A stretch of DNA of 64,000 nucleotides from Rhizoctonia solani (lineage: Eukaryota > Basidiomycota > Agaricomycetes > Cantharellales > Ceratobasidiaceae). Below the pieces are notes generated by a model. That model worked only from the letters and a program-made list of their open reading frames with translations, did not search any database and was not told the DNA's origin. Position numbers and translations under genes: made by a program. The DNA lies in contig NC_057373.1 of assembly GCF_016906535.1 (NCBI RefSeq), forward strand, positions 930,001 to 994,000. Direction: 5' to 3'. Shown here in pieces: positions 45,665-57,189 of this stretch (the stretch's first letter is position 1; the number at the start of each line of letters is the position of its first letter).

Positions 45665-47071
45665 CTAGTACGGAACCTCGTGGAATAATTTCGATACACT
45701 CTCGCCATAGTGACTCCTTCGAATCACCTCACCAAGCACGTTGGCGATATTGATCACCTCGAGTTTTTTGCATCGCGCCAAGTTTGCCTTTTGTGGAATT
45801 GTATTGGTCACAACCACCTTTTCGAGCGCACTCTGCTCAATGTTCTCCAGCGCATTCCCAGACAAAATGCCATGTGTCACAAACGCAAACGTGCGTTCTG
45901 CTCCGGCTTCGACAAGGTGCTGCGCCGCTCGAACGAGCGTTCCGCATGTATCGGCCATATCGTCGACCAAGATCGCGATTTTACCAGCCACATGACCAAC
46001 TAGCACCATCCGGCTCACTTCGTTGGCCTTTTTGCGTTCTTTGTGGAACAACGCAAACTCGACTCCGAGCCGGTCAGCAATCGCCGTCGCTCTGGAAAAA
46101 AAAAATACGCCCACCCCGCTTAGGATGAAATTGCTATGCGGCAATATTTAAACTTACCGTTTTGCACCGCCGGCATCTGGCGAGACAATGATGCATTTGC
46201 TCACATCCAGCCTCGTGCGAATGTAATGAATGATCGACGGCTCTGCGTATAGCTGTGTTTTTCGGGATTAGCGTCTCCACAATTCAATACCCACACGATT
46301 TGCTCACACTACCCAAAAAGTCAGTCAGTCTGGACCCAAGTGTGGGGTTGAATCCAATCTACTCACTTGTCAACCGGAACGTCGAAAAAGCCTTGAATTT
46401 GCGACGCGTGCAGGTCCATCGTCTATTCCTCCCATTAGTTCCAAAATCCATCAACAACAAGAAGGGGGGGGGGGAACGCACAATAACATGGTCGCACCCC
46501 GACCTCTGAATCATATTCGCCACCAGCTTGGCCGTAATCGGCGCGCGAGACTTGTCTTTCTTGTCCTGCCTCGCGTATGGGAACAGCGGAATGACAGCCG
46601 TAATTCGTTTGGCGCTCGCGATCTTGCACGCATGGATCATAATGCATAGTTCGATCAAGGCTGTATTGACCTGACCGCATCCGGAACCAATAATGTAGAC
46701 ATCGTCTTCTCGGACAGATTCGCCCAATCGAACAGATGTTTCACCGATCCCGTTGCGTGTTACTTCACATTTGGAAAGTGGGATACCGATTCTATATTCA
46801 GGGTTGATTTAGATCGCGGCGATTGATTAACGTCCAAATGATAGATTGAGGGGTTGAAAAAGAAAAAAAGAAAGAGGGAAATGATGTTTTTAGTGGGCTG
46901 TTTGCCCGGCGTATGATGGATGGGGAAACTTACCGCTTCGCAATGAGCTCTGCGATTTCGGGATGGCTCGAGCCTGAATCGGACAGAATCCGTGTTAGCT
47001 ATTCGCTCCATCTCGCTTGCCGAGCTTCGACGTACCAGAGAAGACCTTGATAGACGATCCTCCGAGCATGT
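45665..47071 (-). CDS. Ribose-phosphate pyrophosphokinase (PRPP synthetase)
   Basis: Start [11 protein letters not shown], then [79 protein letters not shown] (flexible-loop/ATP motif), [97 protein letters not shown] (PRPP-binding loop), and end [22 protein letters not shown] synthetase makes the activated ribose used for purine, pyrimidine, His, Trp and NAD synthesis. The PVDN/LYAEP intron joins one base out of frame (donor near 46366: AA|GTGAGT; a doubled G would fix it). The rest joins cleanly. Confidence 0.93.
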
Positions 47072-47595
47072 TGATGTAGGTTAAAGAAAAACGGTGTTCA
47101 AGTCGGGCGTGGACAAAAGGCGAGAGGTGATTGGCGAGTATGAGTCGAGATGGAGTCTAATAAACAAGACTATGACAGCAAGACCATATGGTGGGTTGGT
47201 TCAAGGTCAGGTAGTGAAAAAGTTCAAGCGCAAAGAACGCACGTGCGTTGGCGAGACATATAAAAGGCACCACTTGGGCCAAAAATCTTGTGGCAGTAAT
47301 TGGATCTCGATTTTTTCGAGTGAGACCTGATCGGATATATCCGGCTTTCCGTGGTTTCGTAAGCGCTAGAAGGGGATCCGTGTCGACTTGAAGAATCTTT
47401 TATGTGAGATTTGACACTTCAAGGGTGGAGCTGAGTGAAATAATATATCAAGAAGAGGTTGTGACGTTGCAACAGTCGCACAGGACGTAAAGCTATTGGG
47501 CCTGTTGGGTCTCACGACGTCGTCCCAGCCCTTACAGGCCGCAACATGACCTCAGCCTGTTTCGCGAAGTCGCAATTTGGCATAACGTAGAATGT

Positions 47596-47611
47596 ATGCG
47601 CCCGGGCGCAT
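47596..47611. repeat. 16-bp perfect palindrome
   Basis: ATGCGCCCGGGCGCAT, identical to its reverse complement, 238 bp upstream of the SDR ATG at 47849. Confidence 0.6.
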
Positions 47612-47797
47612 CGGACGGGGAGACACTGGGTCTCCGGGCCATGAACATTGGACTCGATCGTGTCGATTGCAACGCTATGGTGTTCGATGGCGTATGTCCG
47701 ATTACTCATCGATAGTTTCCAACCTTAGATAGATGATGAATAAGTCCAGTTCTTTTGCCCGGGCAGCCTTACTCAGCGCGCGGATATTCAACGAGCA

Positions 47798-47805
47798 TAT
47801 ATATA
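47798..47805 (+). promoter_or_regulatory. TATA box of the first tandem SDR
   Basis: TATATATA, 44-51 bp upstream of the ATG at 47849. Confidence 0.45.
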
Positions 47806-47848
47806 CGCTCGCATTCTGCCCACCAATCCAGCATTGATATTTTTTGCT

Positions 47849-49076
47849 ATGTCCACCGCTGCCCGCAAAGCCATTTTCGTCGTCGCAGGAGTAGGCAATG
47901 GAGCCGGTACGCACCACTCTTGGCACGCAGATCTGGTTAGACTGATCTCATCGGGTTTATAGGCACAGGAGCAGCTTCTGCGTAAGGACCCCTATCCCAT
48001 AAACGCCGACTGGTTGCCATATGCTGACTGCTCTCCTATAGTCGCGCATTCGCAAAGGCCGGATATAGGGTTGCCCTCATCGCCCGGAACCCAGAGAGTT
48101 TGACCAACGCAGCCAGGGATATCCAGGCTCAAGGCGGAGAGGTAGGCAGGCTTTAAGATCGGCCTTCAATCGATGGCAACTGAGCCCAGTCGACGTTCTT
48201 CCGCGTTGCACTATAGGCTGCGGCGTTCCCGATCAAAGCGTACACCCACGCGCAGGTCAAGTCTGGGTTCGATGAGATCAAAAAATATTGGCCCGATGGC
48301 GAGATTCGGGTTGCACTTTGGAATGCTGCCCTTTTTGTCCGCAAGCCGTTTTTGGAATTGACGGACGAAGAGGTCGAGGAGAGCACACGTGAGTCTTGAA
48401 TTCGTGTTGTTTACGGTTTGACGGTGCTAAACGTGGGCTGTATAGAGACGAATATTATTGGCGCGTTTGCGTTTGCTCGCCAGGCGTTATTGGCGTTCCA
48501 GGACCTTGAGTAAGCCTACTAATCCATCACTCGGGGCCGATAGTTGATCCGCTGCTTTGTCCTTCAAGGTTGGACGGCAAAGGCAAACGTGGCTCGCTCA
48601 TTTTCACGTCTGCGACGGCTGCTTGGCGAGGAAACAAGTTGACCTCGGCATTTGCTTCTGGAAAGACTGGGCAACGTGCGTTGGCACAATCACTCAATAA
48701 AGAGTTTGGTCCTAAGAACATCCACGTGCGTAAAATCTATGCTATACCACTCTAAACTAGCGTTGATCGTTCTTTCTAGGTATCCAACGTCATAGTCGAT
48801 GGCGTGATACTTACCGATCGTACTGCCAAATTTGATGCTTACAAGCATCTTCTAGAAGACGAAGATAAGAGACTATCGCCTGAGAGTATCGCAGATGTAA
48901 GTGTTGCCTATACAACAGGAAGATAAGAGACTGATGAGCGTAAAGAGCTATCTGTACCTCGTGAACCAAGACCGCACTGCTTGGACATTTGAATTAGACT
49001 GTGAGTTTGTCTTTCCTGTCCCTGACGCTCGGCTGACTTGTCATGCGTAGTGCGCCCTGCTCACGAGACTTGGTAA
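47849..49076 (+). CDS. Atypical short-chain dehydrogenase, tandem copy 1
   Basis: Start MSTAARKAIFVVAGVGNGAG, giving a modified cofactor motif GVGNGAGTGAASARAFAKAG (split by an intron). Then YRVALIARNPESLTNAARDI, AAAFPIKAYTHAQVKSGFDE, EIRVALWNAALFVRKPFLEL, TNIIGAFAFARQALLAFQDL, GSLIFTSATAAWRGNKLTSA, FASGKTGQRALAQSLNKEFG, NIHVSNVIVDGVILTDR and end DLRPAHETW. It is an SDR by layout, but the residue where the catalytic Tyr of Y-x3-K should stand is Phe (FASGK), while Lys and the preceding Ser are kept. Introns lie at the same places as in copy 2 (50078). Substrate unknown; the family occurs in fungi as oxidoreductase-like proteins that may act on a small carbonyl or be non-catalytic. Confidence 0.83.
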
Positions 49077-50077
49077 ATGTCCGAATAAATGCGTGGATTA
49101 ACTAGTGAAATAGCCAGGGTGTGCTAGCGGAATTTTATTACGTACCTGGAACGTTAACTGCCCTGCAATACATATTTTTCATCAAATTAAGCCATTTTGT
49201 GTATGGCCTGTGTGTATTGCTGCCGAAATGGGGGTTTATCGCATCAACCAAGGAGTATTAGTGTTGTTCTTCCTGTGACCGTAATGGTTCGAAACCGAAA
49301 GATGCCTCACCACTAGACCAAAAGAACGACATAAAGATGTACATCCAGGATTGCCAGTTACGTGGGTCTTTCACGATCACACGAGGCTTTCTATCACTAG
49401 TGGAATCTATGTGCTGTATTGTTCCCCACTGTTGAAGAGTCACAAGTGTTATCGTTGTTGTATTTCAGTTCAGTGGTCAACTTTGAATGAGGGTGGACGC
49501 CAATGCATACAGTATATATAGCTAGATTCAACAGTACTGATAAGAGCGGCATTTGCCTTCCATCATTATTTCCCCGCACTACTGGTCGGAGTCTATGTGG
49601 AGACTAAGTAAGATGGTCAATAGAGATTCGGCATGAGGTATTAAAAATGACACTGTTCGGCTTAGACGAACAGTAAAGCCTCATGCTCACAGTGTGGCGC
49701 AATCAGGTGGCTACGTACTCTGTCCCTTACCTAATAGGTAAAGATATCACATGGCACATGCCCTTCGATCATCCCGACTTTCATTAGATTTACGGCCACA
49801 GCGCCCGTTGCTCTCGAACAGCCTGGCAATTCTACTGTGGTTCAAGCTTAGACTGGCGACATAGCCTGGAACTCATTTTGACATTATCATTGACATAACC
49901 TGGCCGTGTGATTAAATTGCGGCATTCTGTGCATTGCTTTGTCACGTTATACGGACCCGGGGCATCACTGGCCGAACTCCCGAAGTATAATAAGCTCGGG
50001 TATTCATTTACATTGTTTGCCACCCCTACAAATTTAACGATTGTATTGAATTCTGTAAACTCGGACTCAGGAAGGAG
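49077..50077. other. Intergenic region between tandem SDR copies
   Basis: About 1 kb. A minus-strand frame at 49397-49579 has a hydrophobic N-terminus (LLSVLLNLAIYTVCIGVHP) that could be a tiny secreted peptide, but nothing else supports it. Confidence 0.5.
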
Positions 50078-51289
50078 ATGTCAACTCAAGCACCGATCTG
50101 TGTAGTTGCCGGTGTAGGGAACGGCTCCGGTATGTTCCAGTCTAGTCCTCCTAAAGGACGCCCCTTTTCTAATTTCGTTTAGGCACTGGTGCGGCTGCCG
50201 CGTGAGTGTTCCTGCGGGGAAGATTCATAGGAACACTTACAATTTATCAATTAGCCGCGCATTCGCAAAAAAGGGCTATTCAGTTGCGTTGATTGCTCGC
50301 AACCCTGAGCACTTGAAGAGCATTGCTGACGAAATGCGTGCCAACGGGAGTGATGTGCGTGTTCTGAGAACATGATCCCATAGATATTCGCTCAAATTGA
50401 CCTTCTATTGTTATCACAAGGCTACAGGGTTTCCAGTGACGAGCTACACTTATGAGAATATCCATGGGGTTTTTGACGAAATCAAAAAACACTGGCCGAA
50501 TAGAGAGATACGCGTGGCCGTTTGGAACGTTGCCCACAACGTCAGACGCCCCTTTCTTGAAATCACAGAACAAATAGTGCAAGACAGCGTTCGTGAGTCA
50601 ATACAATTGTTCAACAATAGTGGCACCCACGGGACTATATCACAATATAGAGACCAATATTGTCGCCGCTTTTGCATTTGCAAGAGAGTCTATTCTTGCA
50701 TTCAAAGACCTCGAGTAAGCCTGCGTCATAGCTTGACCGCGCCAACTTTGGAGCTGAATCTGAGGTCAGACTGAACAAGCACGGCAAACGAGGCGCGCTC
50801 ATCTTCACATCTGCAACCGCAGCTTGGCGTGGTAATACGACGACGTCAGCGTTCTCCGCAGGGAAGCACGGTGAACGCGCACTAGCTCAGTCGCTGAACA
50901 AGGAATTTGGACCTCAAAACATCCACGTGGGTATTTTCTTAATTTTCAATCAGTATATTCTTATATGCATATGATAATCATATAGGTTTCAAATGTAATT
51001 ATTGACGGTCCGATTCTAAATGGTCGTTTGGAAAAATTGACGACTGACAAGTCGCTCCTGGCGAATGAGGACTTGCGTTTGGATCCTACGAGCATTGCGG
51101 CAGTAAGTACAGCCACGGTGTACACGTTCTGTCACAAGGTAACATTACTCGTCTCCTTTAGAGCTATGTGTATCTTGCCCATCAAGACAGGACTGCATGG
51201 ACTTTTGAACTTGACCGTGAGTATCTGCTGTCTATCCTGTTATAGTCCTAACACGTCCATTAGTTCGTCCCGCACATGAGAAGTGGTAA
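50078..51289 (+). CDS. Atypical short-chain dehydrogenase, tandem copy 2
   Basis: Start MSTQAPICVVAGVGNGSGTG, then RAFAKKGYSVALIARNPEHL, GFPVTSYTYENIHGVFDEIK, EIRVAVWNVAHNVRRPFLEI, NIVAAFAFARESILAFKDLE, HGKRGALIFTSATAAWRGNT, TTSAFSAGKHGERALAQSLN, VSNVIIDGPILNG and end DLRPAHEKW. Clear paralogue of copy 1, which ends 1 kb upstream on the same strand, with the same intron positions, the same motif GVGNGxGTG and the same Phe in place of the catalytic Tyr (FSAGK). It arose by local duplication. All exons join in frame. Confidence 0.83.
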
Positions 51290-53324
51290 GATTAGCCGGA
51301 TTGTTCCTCAGGGTGATCGAGCGCTCCATTGGCTTCTTATGTATGACTGACCCCAATGAAAGTGTATGGTCGAGTCAAATCTTATCAGTGCTTTATTTCT
51401 CCTCATAGTATCGTCAATTGACTTGCCACTGCACGCCAGTTCACATCTCACCGCACCAGCGCTCAGATCCACTGTAATGCACCACACGCGCTACTCTAAG
51501 TTTGGTGCCCCACTCCGAGTCAGCCGTACGATCTCGAATCCCCTGTTTCTTTTCCTTAGCGCCCACATGAAGCCTGGTTGCTTGGAGTCGGCCTTGGTAT
51601 TCAGGCTCATTGTGTTTGGAGACTTGGGCTCAGTATGATTCAAGTGAGTCCAAGAGAGCTCCGAGCCATGGGCTCAGATGTCATCCAAGTCTTTGATAGC
51701 CATTAACTGTGATTGTGTCGCGGAGATCTTTTGAGAACACTTCCGGTATATCAACGTACGTGTAGATGGAATTGGCAAGTTGACATTGCAGTTGCGATCA
51801 AATGTGTTTCTGGACTTGGCTAGACAAAGAACCACAATGGCGAGCTTATTGTCGAGGCTAAATTTTCTTCTTTAAAGCGCCTACATTTATACGAGATATC
51901 GATAGACTGTCGATTTACGCAGTCAATAAGCGCATATAGCTTACTACCGCCGGCTCTGAAATTCAACCCGGCAAAGCTCTGGCAAACATATATATTTCGG
52001 CCCCTGTGTAGCGATCGGGGGCACACGTCGGTCAACGTGGAGCACGTTCTGGCGAATTCGGGGAAACGGGATCAATACATGTGCGGGGGCATGGGCGTGA
52101 GTATGGAAACGAAATGTCATTTTAGTGCACCTCTGATCCTAAGAGACTCGTCAGGTGCATTTAGGTCTCGATCTCTTGTTTGCCGATGTCTACGGACTGT
52201 CTCGTGTGGTTTCTTGAAATTAAATCGCGTTCGTGAAGCCAATGGATTTGGTCTTAAATTTTTCAGCCAGTCAGTGAAGCTTGATCATCGAACGCGCCAT
52301 GGTCGAAGTCCCTGAGATCCAAGTTTCGCTGCATGGTCGACCATGTGGGTGTTTCGACGCCGAAGATGGTAATCACCAGGTATTCGATTGATGGTAGATC
52401 AATTACGATACTCGATGTTCCAATATTTCTTTCTGGCAAACATTGCTTCTGCGACGCACGGGTGCGACATCCCAGACATTCTGTGCGCATGTGGAGACCC
52501 CAGGACCATACCAATCCATCATATGGGTTGTTGTAAAAGTATGAGGAAGGAGTTTTTTATGTCAAGACGATCGTAGGCGTGTCACGCGGTAAGAATCGGA
52601 GTGTTTGAGCTTGGAACCAGCCAACCAGTACCAGTGCATGGCGCCCTCCCGACGGCTAACCCACATGATGGAATGAGGGTAGACGTATGCGCATAATCAA
52701 GCAGCTGTCGCTTGGAAATGACGGAAAAAGATTGGCGAAATCGCAGCACCAACGTGCCTTGTGAGATACAGCAGAGCAGAATATGGAGGATATTTATGAA
52801 TAGATTGCTCTGGAATTTAGTAATTGTGGTTTATTTGTGTAGGATTGGATAAGACTCATTCAGGGATCAATGGTCCAGATTCAGCCAGCGTAAGGGTCAC
52901 ACGAACGACAACGTTTCCGTTAAAGGCAATGAACACCAATAAGCAGAAGCCAGGGAGGACATGTCGTTCCGAGGCGAGGAGGCCGAATCCCTGCACCGGT
53001 ATGCTGAGCTCATATGAGTAACAGACAGTCTGAAATAGTCATTTGTGTGGGTGTGTGTGGGGGAGCGATTGGTAGGCTTATATTGGGAGTCGAGGTGATG
53101 GCGGGGAGCGGTGGTAGAAGATATATTACGGGGGGCGGGATGTAGTGTGCGGCATGTGAATGGTTCTTCCCCCTGAACACTCTCGGACAAGGCGTGATTG
53201 AGCCGCTCCGTGGATTGACTCTTTTTTTTTTTTGTACATCGGCTTGTCTTTTGTTACGTCGGATATCAGCTGACTTGCCCCCTGGTCACATACCACGCGC
53301 CTGCTTACCCCAATATATTGCTAA
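51290..53324. other. 2-kb region without recognisable gene
   Basis: Several short open frames on both strands, none with family resemblance, signal peptide or splice logic. It ends with a GT-rich run (GTGTGGGTGTGTGTGGGG) at about 53044 and a 12-nt T run near 53223, within the promoter of the transcription factor at 53325. No repeat or transposon terminus recognised. Confidence 0.5.
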
Positions 53325-56300
53325 ATGGACGGCGCCTTCTCCCCATCGCCTCCTTTTGCAAACAACTACCACCTCCAGCATCCGCAGCCCCTCCCCCCTC
53401 ACCACACACACCCCTCTCTCTACCACTACTCACACTACTCCCACCCACACATGGCCATTCCCTCCAAGAAGCAACGCATTGACGACAGCCCACTTCCCCC
53501 CGATCTCGGCCTCAAGCCCGTCCAGCTTCAGCGTCGCCGCGTGTGGCGGGCCTGCGAAGGATGCAGGTCGGTCCCTCTTGCTGCTTACAATAGGGGTAGG
53601 CGCTCACATGACCTCATCTTAATCACAGGCGAAAGAAGATTAAATGCGATGGCCGCGAGCCGACGTGTTCCCAGTGCTCACTAACGGGAAACACTTGCAC
53701 ATGGATCCAAACCAAGGACAGAGCTGCATTGAGCAGACAGTGAGTATCCGTCACATACCTCCCCCGGCGCAACTCATCCCTCCTTATCTTTGCAGCTACG
53801 TACAAGAGCTCGAAGCAAGGCTCCTTCACATGGAGGGCTTACTAGGCAACAACGGCATCGTAATAGATCCCAATTCAAGACCGGAAGCCATTTCCAGACC
53901 AGCATCCGCAGCGCCCGCTCCAGCTTCTGTTGTATCGCCCACCGTTCCTCCACGTCCCGCTTCGGCAGCCGGCTCCGCCCCCGGCTCACCTGAGTCCACA
54001 TTGAGCACGGAGGATGAGCTATTCGAGGCAGCGGTCCCACGTATCAAGAAGGAGGAAGACGAGGAGAACGTCGCAGACCAGTTTGGCCAATTGGCTCTCG
54101 ATGGCCATGGTCAGCTGCGCTGGATCGGTGGCAGTTCTACTTTGAGCCTCATCGAGGCTTTCCATAGTATGTCCGCCGACCCGGGTTCTACTCCCCCGCC
54201 CGCGTCCAAAACTCCACGACTTAATGTTCTTTATTTCCCACCGAGCGTAATCCCAGGAAAGTTATCCGCTCTCCCCGGCGCCGAAGAAGTCGAATACCCA
54301 GAACGCGACCTTGCTGATAAGCTAGTATGTTCATTTCCTTCTCTGGAAAGATAAGAATTATGACATATCGCCTTCCTTAAAGGTCGATACCTATTTTGAG
54401 AAATTCCATCATACCATGCCATGCATCGACAAATTATCATTCCTTGCGAATTACAAAAAATTGATGGATGATAATGGTGCAAATTCATATCCTGGATTCA
54501 CCTCGTTAGTCTTTGCGGTCTTTGCGGTCGCAGCTCGTATTACGACCGATCCTCGTATCGTTCGGCCACCACCCTTTGGCGCGCTAGATTCTGTTGACGA
54601 CACGATCAGGCCCACGGCGCTTGTGTTTTACGAGCGCTCGATGATGCTGTATTACATCGGCCAAACCGTCACTCAACTCGCTCACGTTCAGACTTTTGTA
54701 CTTCTCTCCTCATTCCTTGCCTCCATCAACTGCTTGCCACAAGCCTGGCTGCTATGTGGCCAGGCAGTGAGAACTGGCCAAGACTTGGGATTACATGTGA
54801 GTCCAATAAGCTTGCGTTAATTATCTTGATTGCGCTAGCACCTCGTTGGATTATTTGCTGATTTCATCATTCCGCAGCGATCTCCCAGAACATTACACCT
54901 CACCCCCATTGACAAAGAAACTCGGCGAAGGGCATGGTGGTGTGTTTACGGACTTGATAGGTAAGAGTCACCTTCGGCGTCTGAGGTCTCCACATCTAAT
55001 TATACCATAGGATGCTCGCGGTGGCGCTCGGAAGGCCAGTCGGCATCGATGATACAGATTGTGATGTTGAGCTTCCGGTCCCATTGGACGATGAGGCACT
55101 TCAAGACTTTTTCGCCAGGAAGGCCGTAGATCGCTCATCACCTTCGCTTATGTATGGATTCATCGCTCTCACGACCCTCTACAAGATTGCCGGAAAGGTA
55201 CTCCGATCGGTATATGCGTTGGACAAATGCAAAGGCCACTTGAGGGTTGAAAAATTAGCCGAATTGCAATCATCGGTCGACCGGCTCGACTCCCAATTGA
55301 ATGCGTGGTGCGAAGAACTTCCCGACTGCTTCAAGAGCCACCCTACGACCCCTAAACAGGTATCGCTCGGCGCAATCCTTTGCAGCACATACTACGCAAT
55401 CCTTATCACACTCCATCGTAACTTCCTACCGACCCGTCGCAACGTTCGGTTAAGTTGGAATCCATCTTCACATTCAGTCGGGAAGGCCGTTGGCGCAGCT
55501 CGCTCTTGCATTTTCCTCGCTCAATCGATCAAGGATGTAATTCCTCGATCGCATAGCATTGCGTTTTTCATTCAGTACCTGTTTTCGGCAGCGGTAATCG
55601 TGCTCCTGTGCTTGATGCACGCAACCGACGAGAGCGCTGCGCAAACTGCGCTCGCTGAAGTCGATGCCTGTCTTACCTGTCTAGAAAGTCTAGAGGATGC
55701 ATGGCCGGGTGCCAGGCGATGCAAAGAATTACTCCAGGATTTGCAAACTGCCGCCAAGGAGACGATGAGGAATCTGCGGGCACGGCGCGCAGCCAATGCT
55801 GCCACGGGTCTGAACCGAGCTCGAGATGGCTCGCCCGTGGTCAGCGAGCGCCTGCGAAAGACACATCGTGCTGGATCTGCATCCTTGTCTGAATCCAGGG
55901 GTGTACCAGTAAATGGCCGTAGTGGGCACCAAGGCAAGTTACAGTGTATACTCTCACGGACGTTCATGAATCTTACAATGCATGGTATACAGTGTCAAGA
56001 TCAATGAGTGCCCCCAAACGGGCCCGCGCGGACAGTATTGAAGAAGGACCATCCAACCCTGTAGTCCAACGCGTGGCCTCGGACAATGCGACTCCGGGAA
56101 GCGCAGCTCCCAGCCCAACCGTCGAAACCTTCAACGCGTCACAGCTCCATTCCCTTTCCAGCCCCTCTGATGTATTTGCTGGCTCCCGAACGGGACACGT
56201 CCGTGCCAGCAGTATGGATCCATTGTTTAGCACACCCAGCCCCGCGTTTGACTCGCTCAACGACTTTGGCCACTCGATGGACTTTATTCACACAGGGTCT

Positions 56301-56705
56301 GCAGGTGACCTTGGCATGAGTGCTTCCCCGGTATTCTCCTCGTTTGATCATGGGTCGAGCATGTTCGGGGCCGGTCCTTCCTGGACCACACCCCGCACGA
56401 CAGTGGATGGGACCGGAGCGGTTGCCTCATCGAGCGAACTCCCCAGCTTTATGCAGTATGGGATCTATGACAGCCCCGGTTCGAACGGTGCGACCCCACC
56501 TCCTGCAGACCCCTTTGACGTCTCAGGGCTTCCGTTCTCCGGACTCGAGGGATTCTTGTCCAGCTTTGCGCCTGGTTCGACGGCGACGTCCGGCGATATC
56601 ATGGATTCGCTCTGGTCAAACTACAAGGGCCCGGCAGGTTCGGATGTGCGGTTTGACCTGGGAATGAATGGATCCTTGGTTGACGCTCCTGACGCATTGA
56701 GTTGA
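53325..56705 (+). CDS. XlnR-like Zn2Cys6 transcription factor
   Basis: Start MDGAFSPSPPFANNYHLQHP, Pro/His-rich; then KPVQLQRRRVWRACEGCRRK (spliced), KIKCDGREPTCSQCSLTGNT, CTW: a complete C-x2-C-x6-C-x6-C-x2-C-x6-C cluster, followed by YVQELEARLLHMEGLL (coiled dimer region). The middle homology region contains YFEKFHHTMPCIDKLSFLAN, AWLLCGQAVRTGQDLGLHRS, KETRRRAWWCVYGLDRMLAV and ALGRPVGIDDTDCDVELPVP, the Fungal_trans signature. The C-terminal Ser/Pro-rich tail (SRSMSAPKRARADS) ends SLVDAPDALS. The last intron (55934-55992) uses a GC donor, AAG|GCAAGT, the only one that keeps the frame. Regulators of this kind control xylanase or other carbohydrate genes, but the target set is unknown here. Confidence 0.87.
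55934..55992 (+). other. GC-AG intron
   Basis: 59-nt intron with donor GCAAGT (exon ends CACCAAG) and acceptor ATACAG. The result QVSRSMSAPK is in frame; the alternative GT donor at the nearby GTGTAT fails. Confidence 0.7.
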
Positions 56706-57189
56706 ACTTATGAGAATCATGGTGGTATGAAAAGTTGTATGTGCTATTCTTAGATATGGTTGGCTTCTGGTTGTTTGTACGGCAATTGAGTTCGGTAGTG
56801 TAGTCATAGTCATATGGTGTCTCGGGTTTGGATACATGCATGTCTTTATCTCAATATTGTTGAATCTGATTTTTTTTCTTTATATATTTCTTTTCATATT
56901 TTGTGCAATGATATAGTTCACCGGGCGCTTATGTCCCGTAATTTCGCGCACACAACAGCCGGGCGGTAACGAAAAGTTATCCCTTGAGACCCTAAATTGT
57001 ACTATCTGCACTGATAATTTATTGGACTGGTGAGCGGGCTTGGAGTATATTCTATGGTTTAATAATATCATTTGTAGTACTTTGATTTGATTTGATGAGC
57101 CGATAGTAAATTTCTGTGCAAGTAGATTTGGTAAGTCGGGTCTGGTCAGTAAAGGCAAAATACATCGGGTGTTGATATGGCTCTTTAGG
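56706..57189. other. Intergenic region
   Basis: 484 bp; 3' flank of the transcription factor and promoter of the PPR-like gene. Nothing else seen. Confidence 0.6.

Larger units (their letters stand above)
47072..47848. other. Divergent promoter region
   Basis: About 780 bp between PRPP synthetase and the first SDR of the tandem pair. Holds a good TATAAAAGG at 47259-47267 on the + strand with no gene at the right distance, an ACGACGTCGT palindrome (47514-47523), a 16-bp palindrome (47596-47611) and the SDR TATA box. Confidence 0.6.

Noticed and set aside
49258..49579. Minus-strand small secreted peptide
   Set aside because: A hydrophobic N-terminus exists, but the two frames do not join with a good intron and no family is recognised.
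51366..52576. Open frames in the 2-kb gap after the second SDR
   Set aside because: Short, overlapping on both strands, without motif, signal peptide or splice sites.
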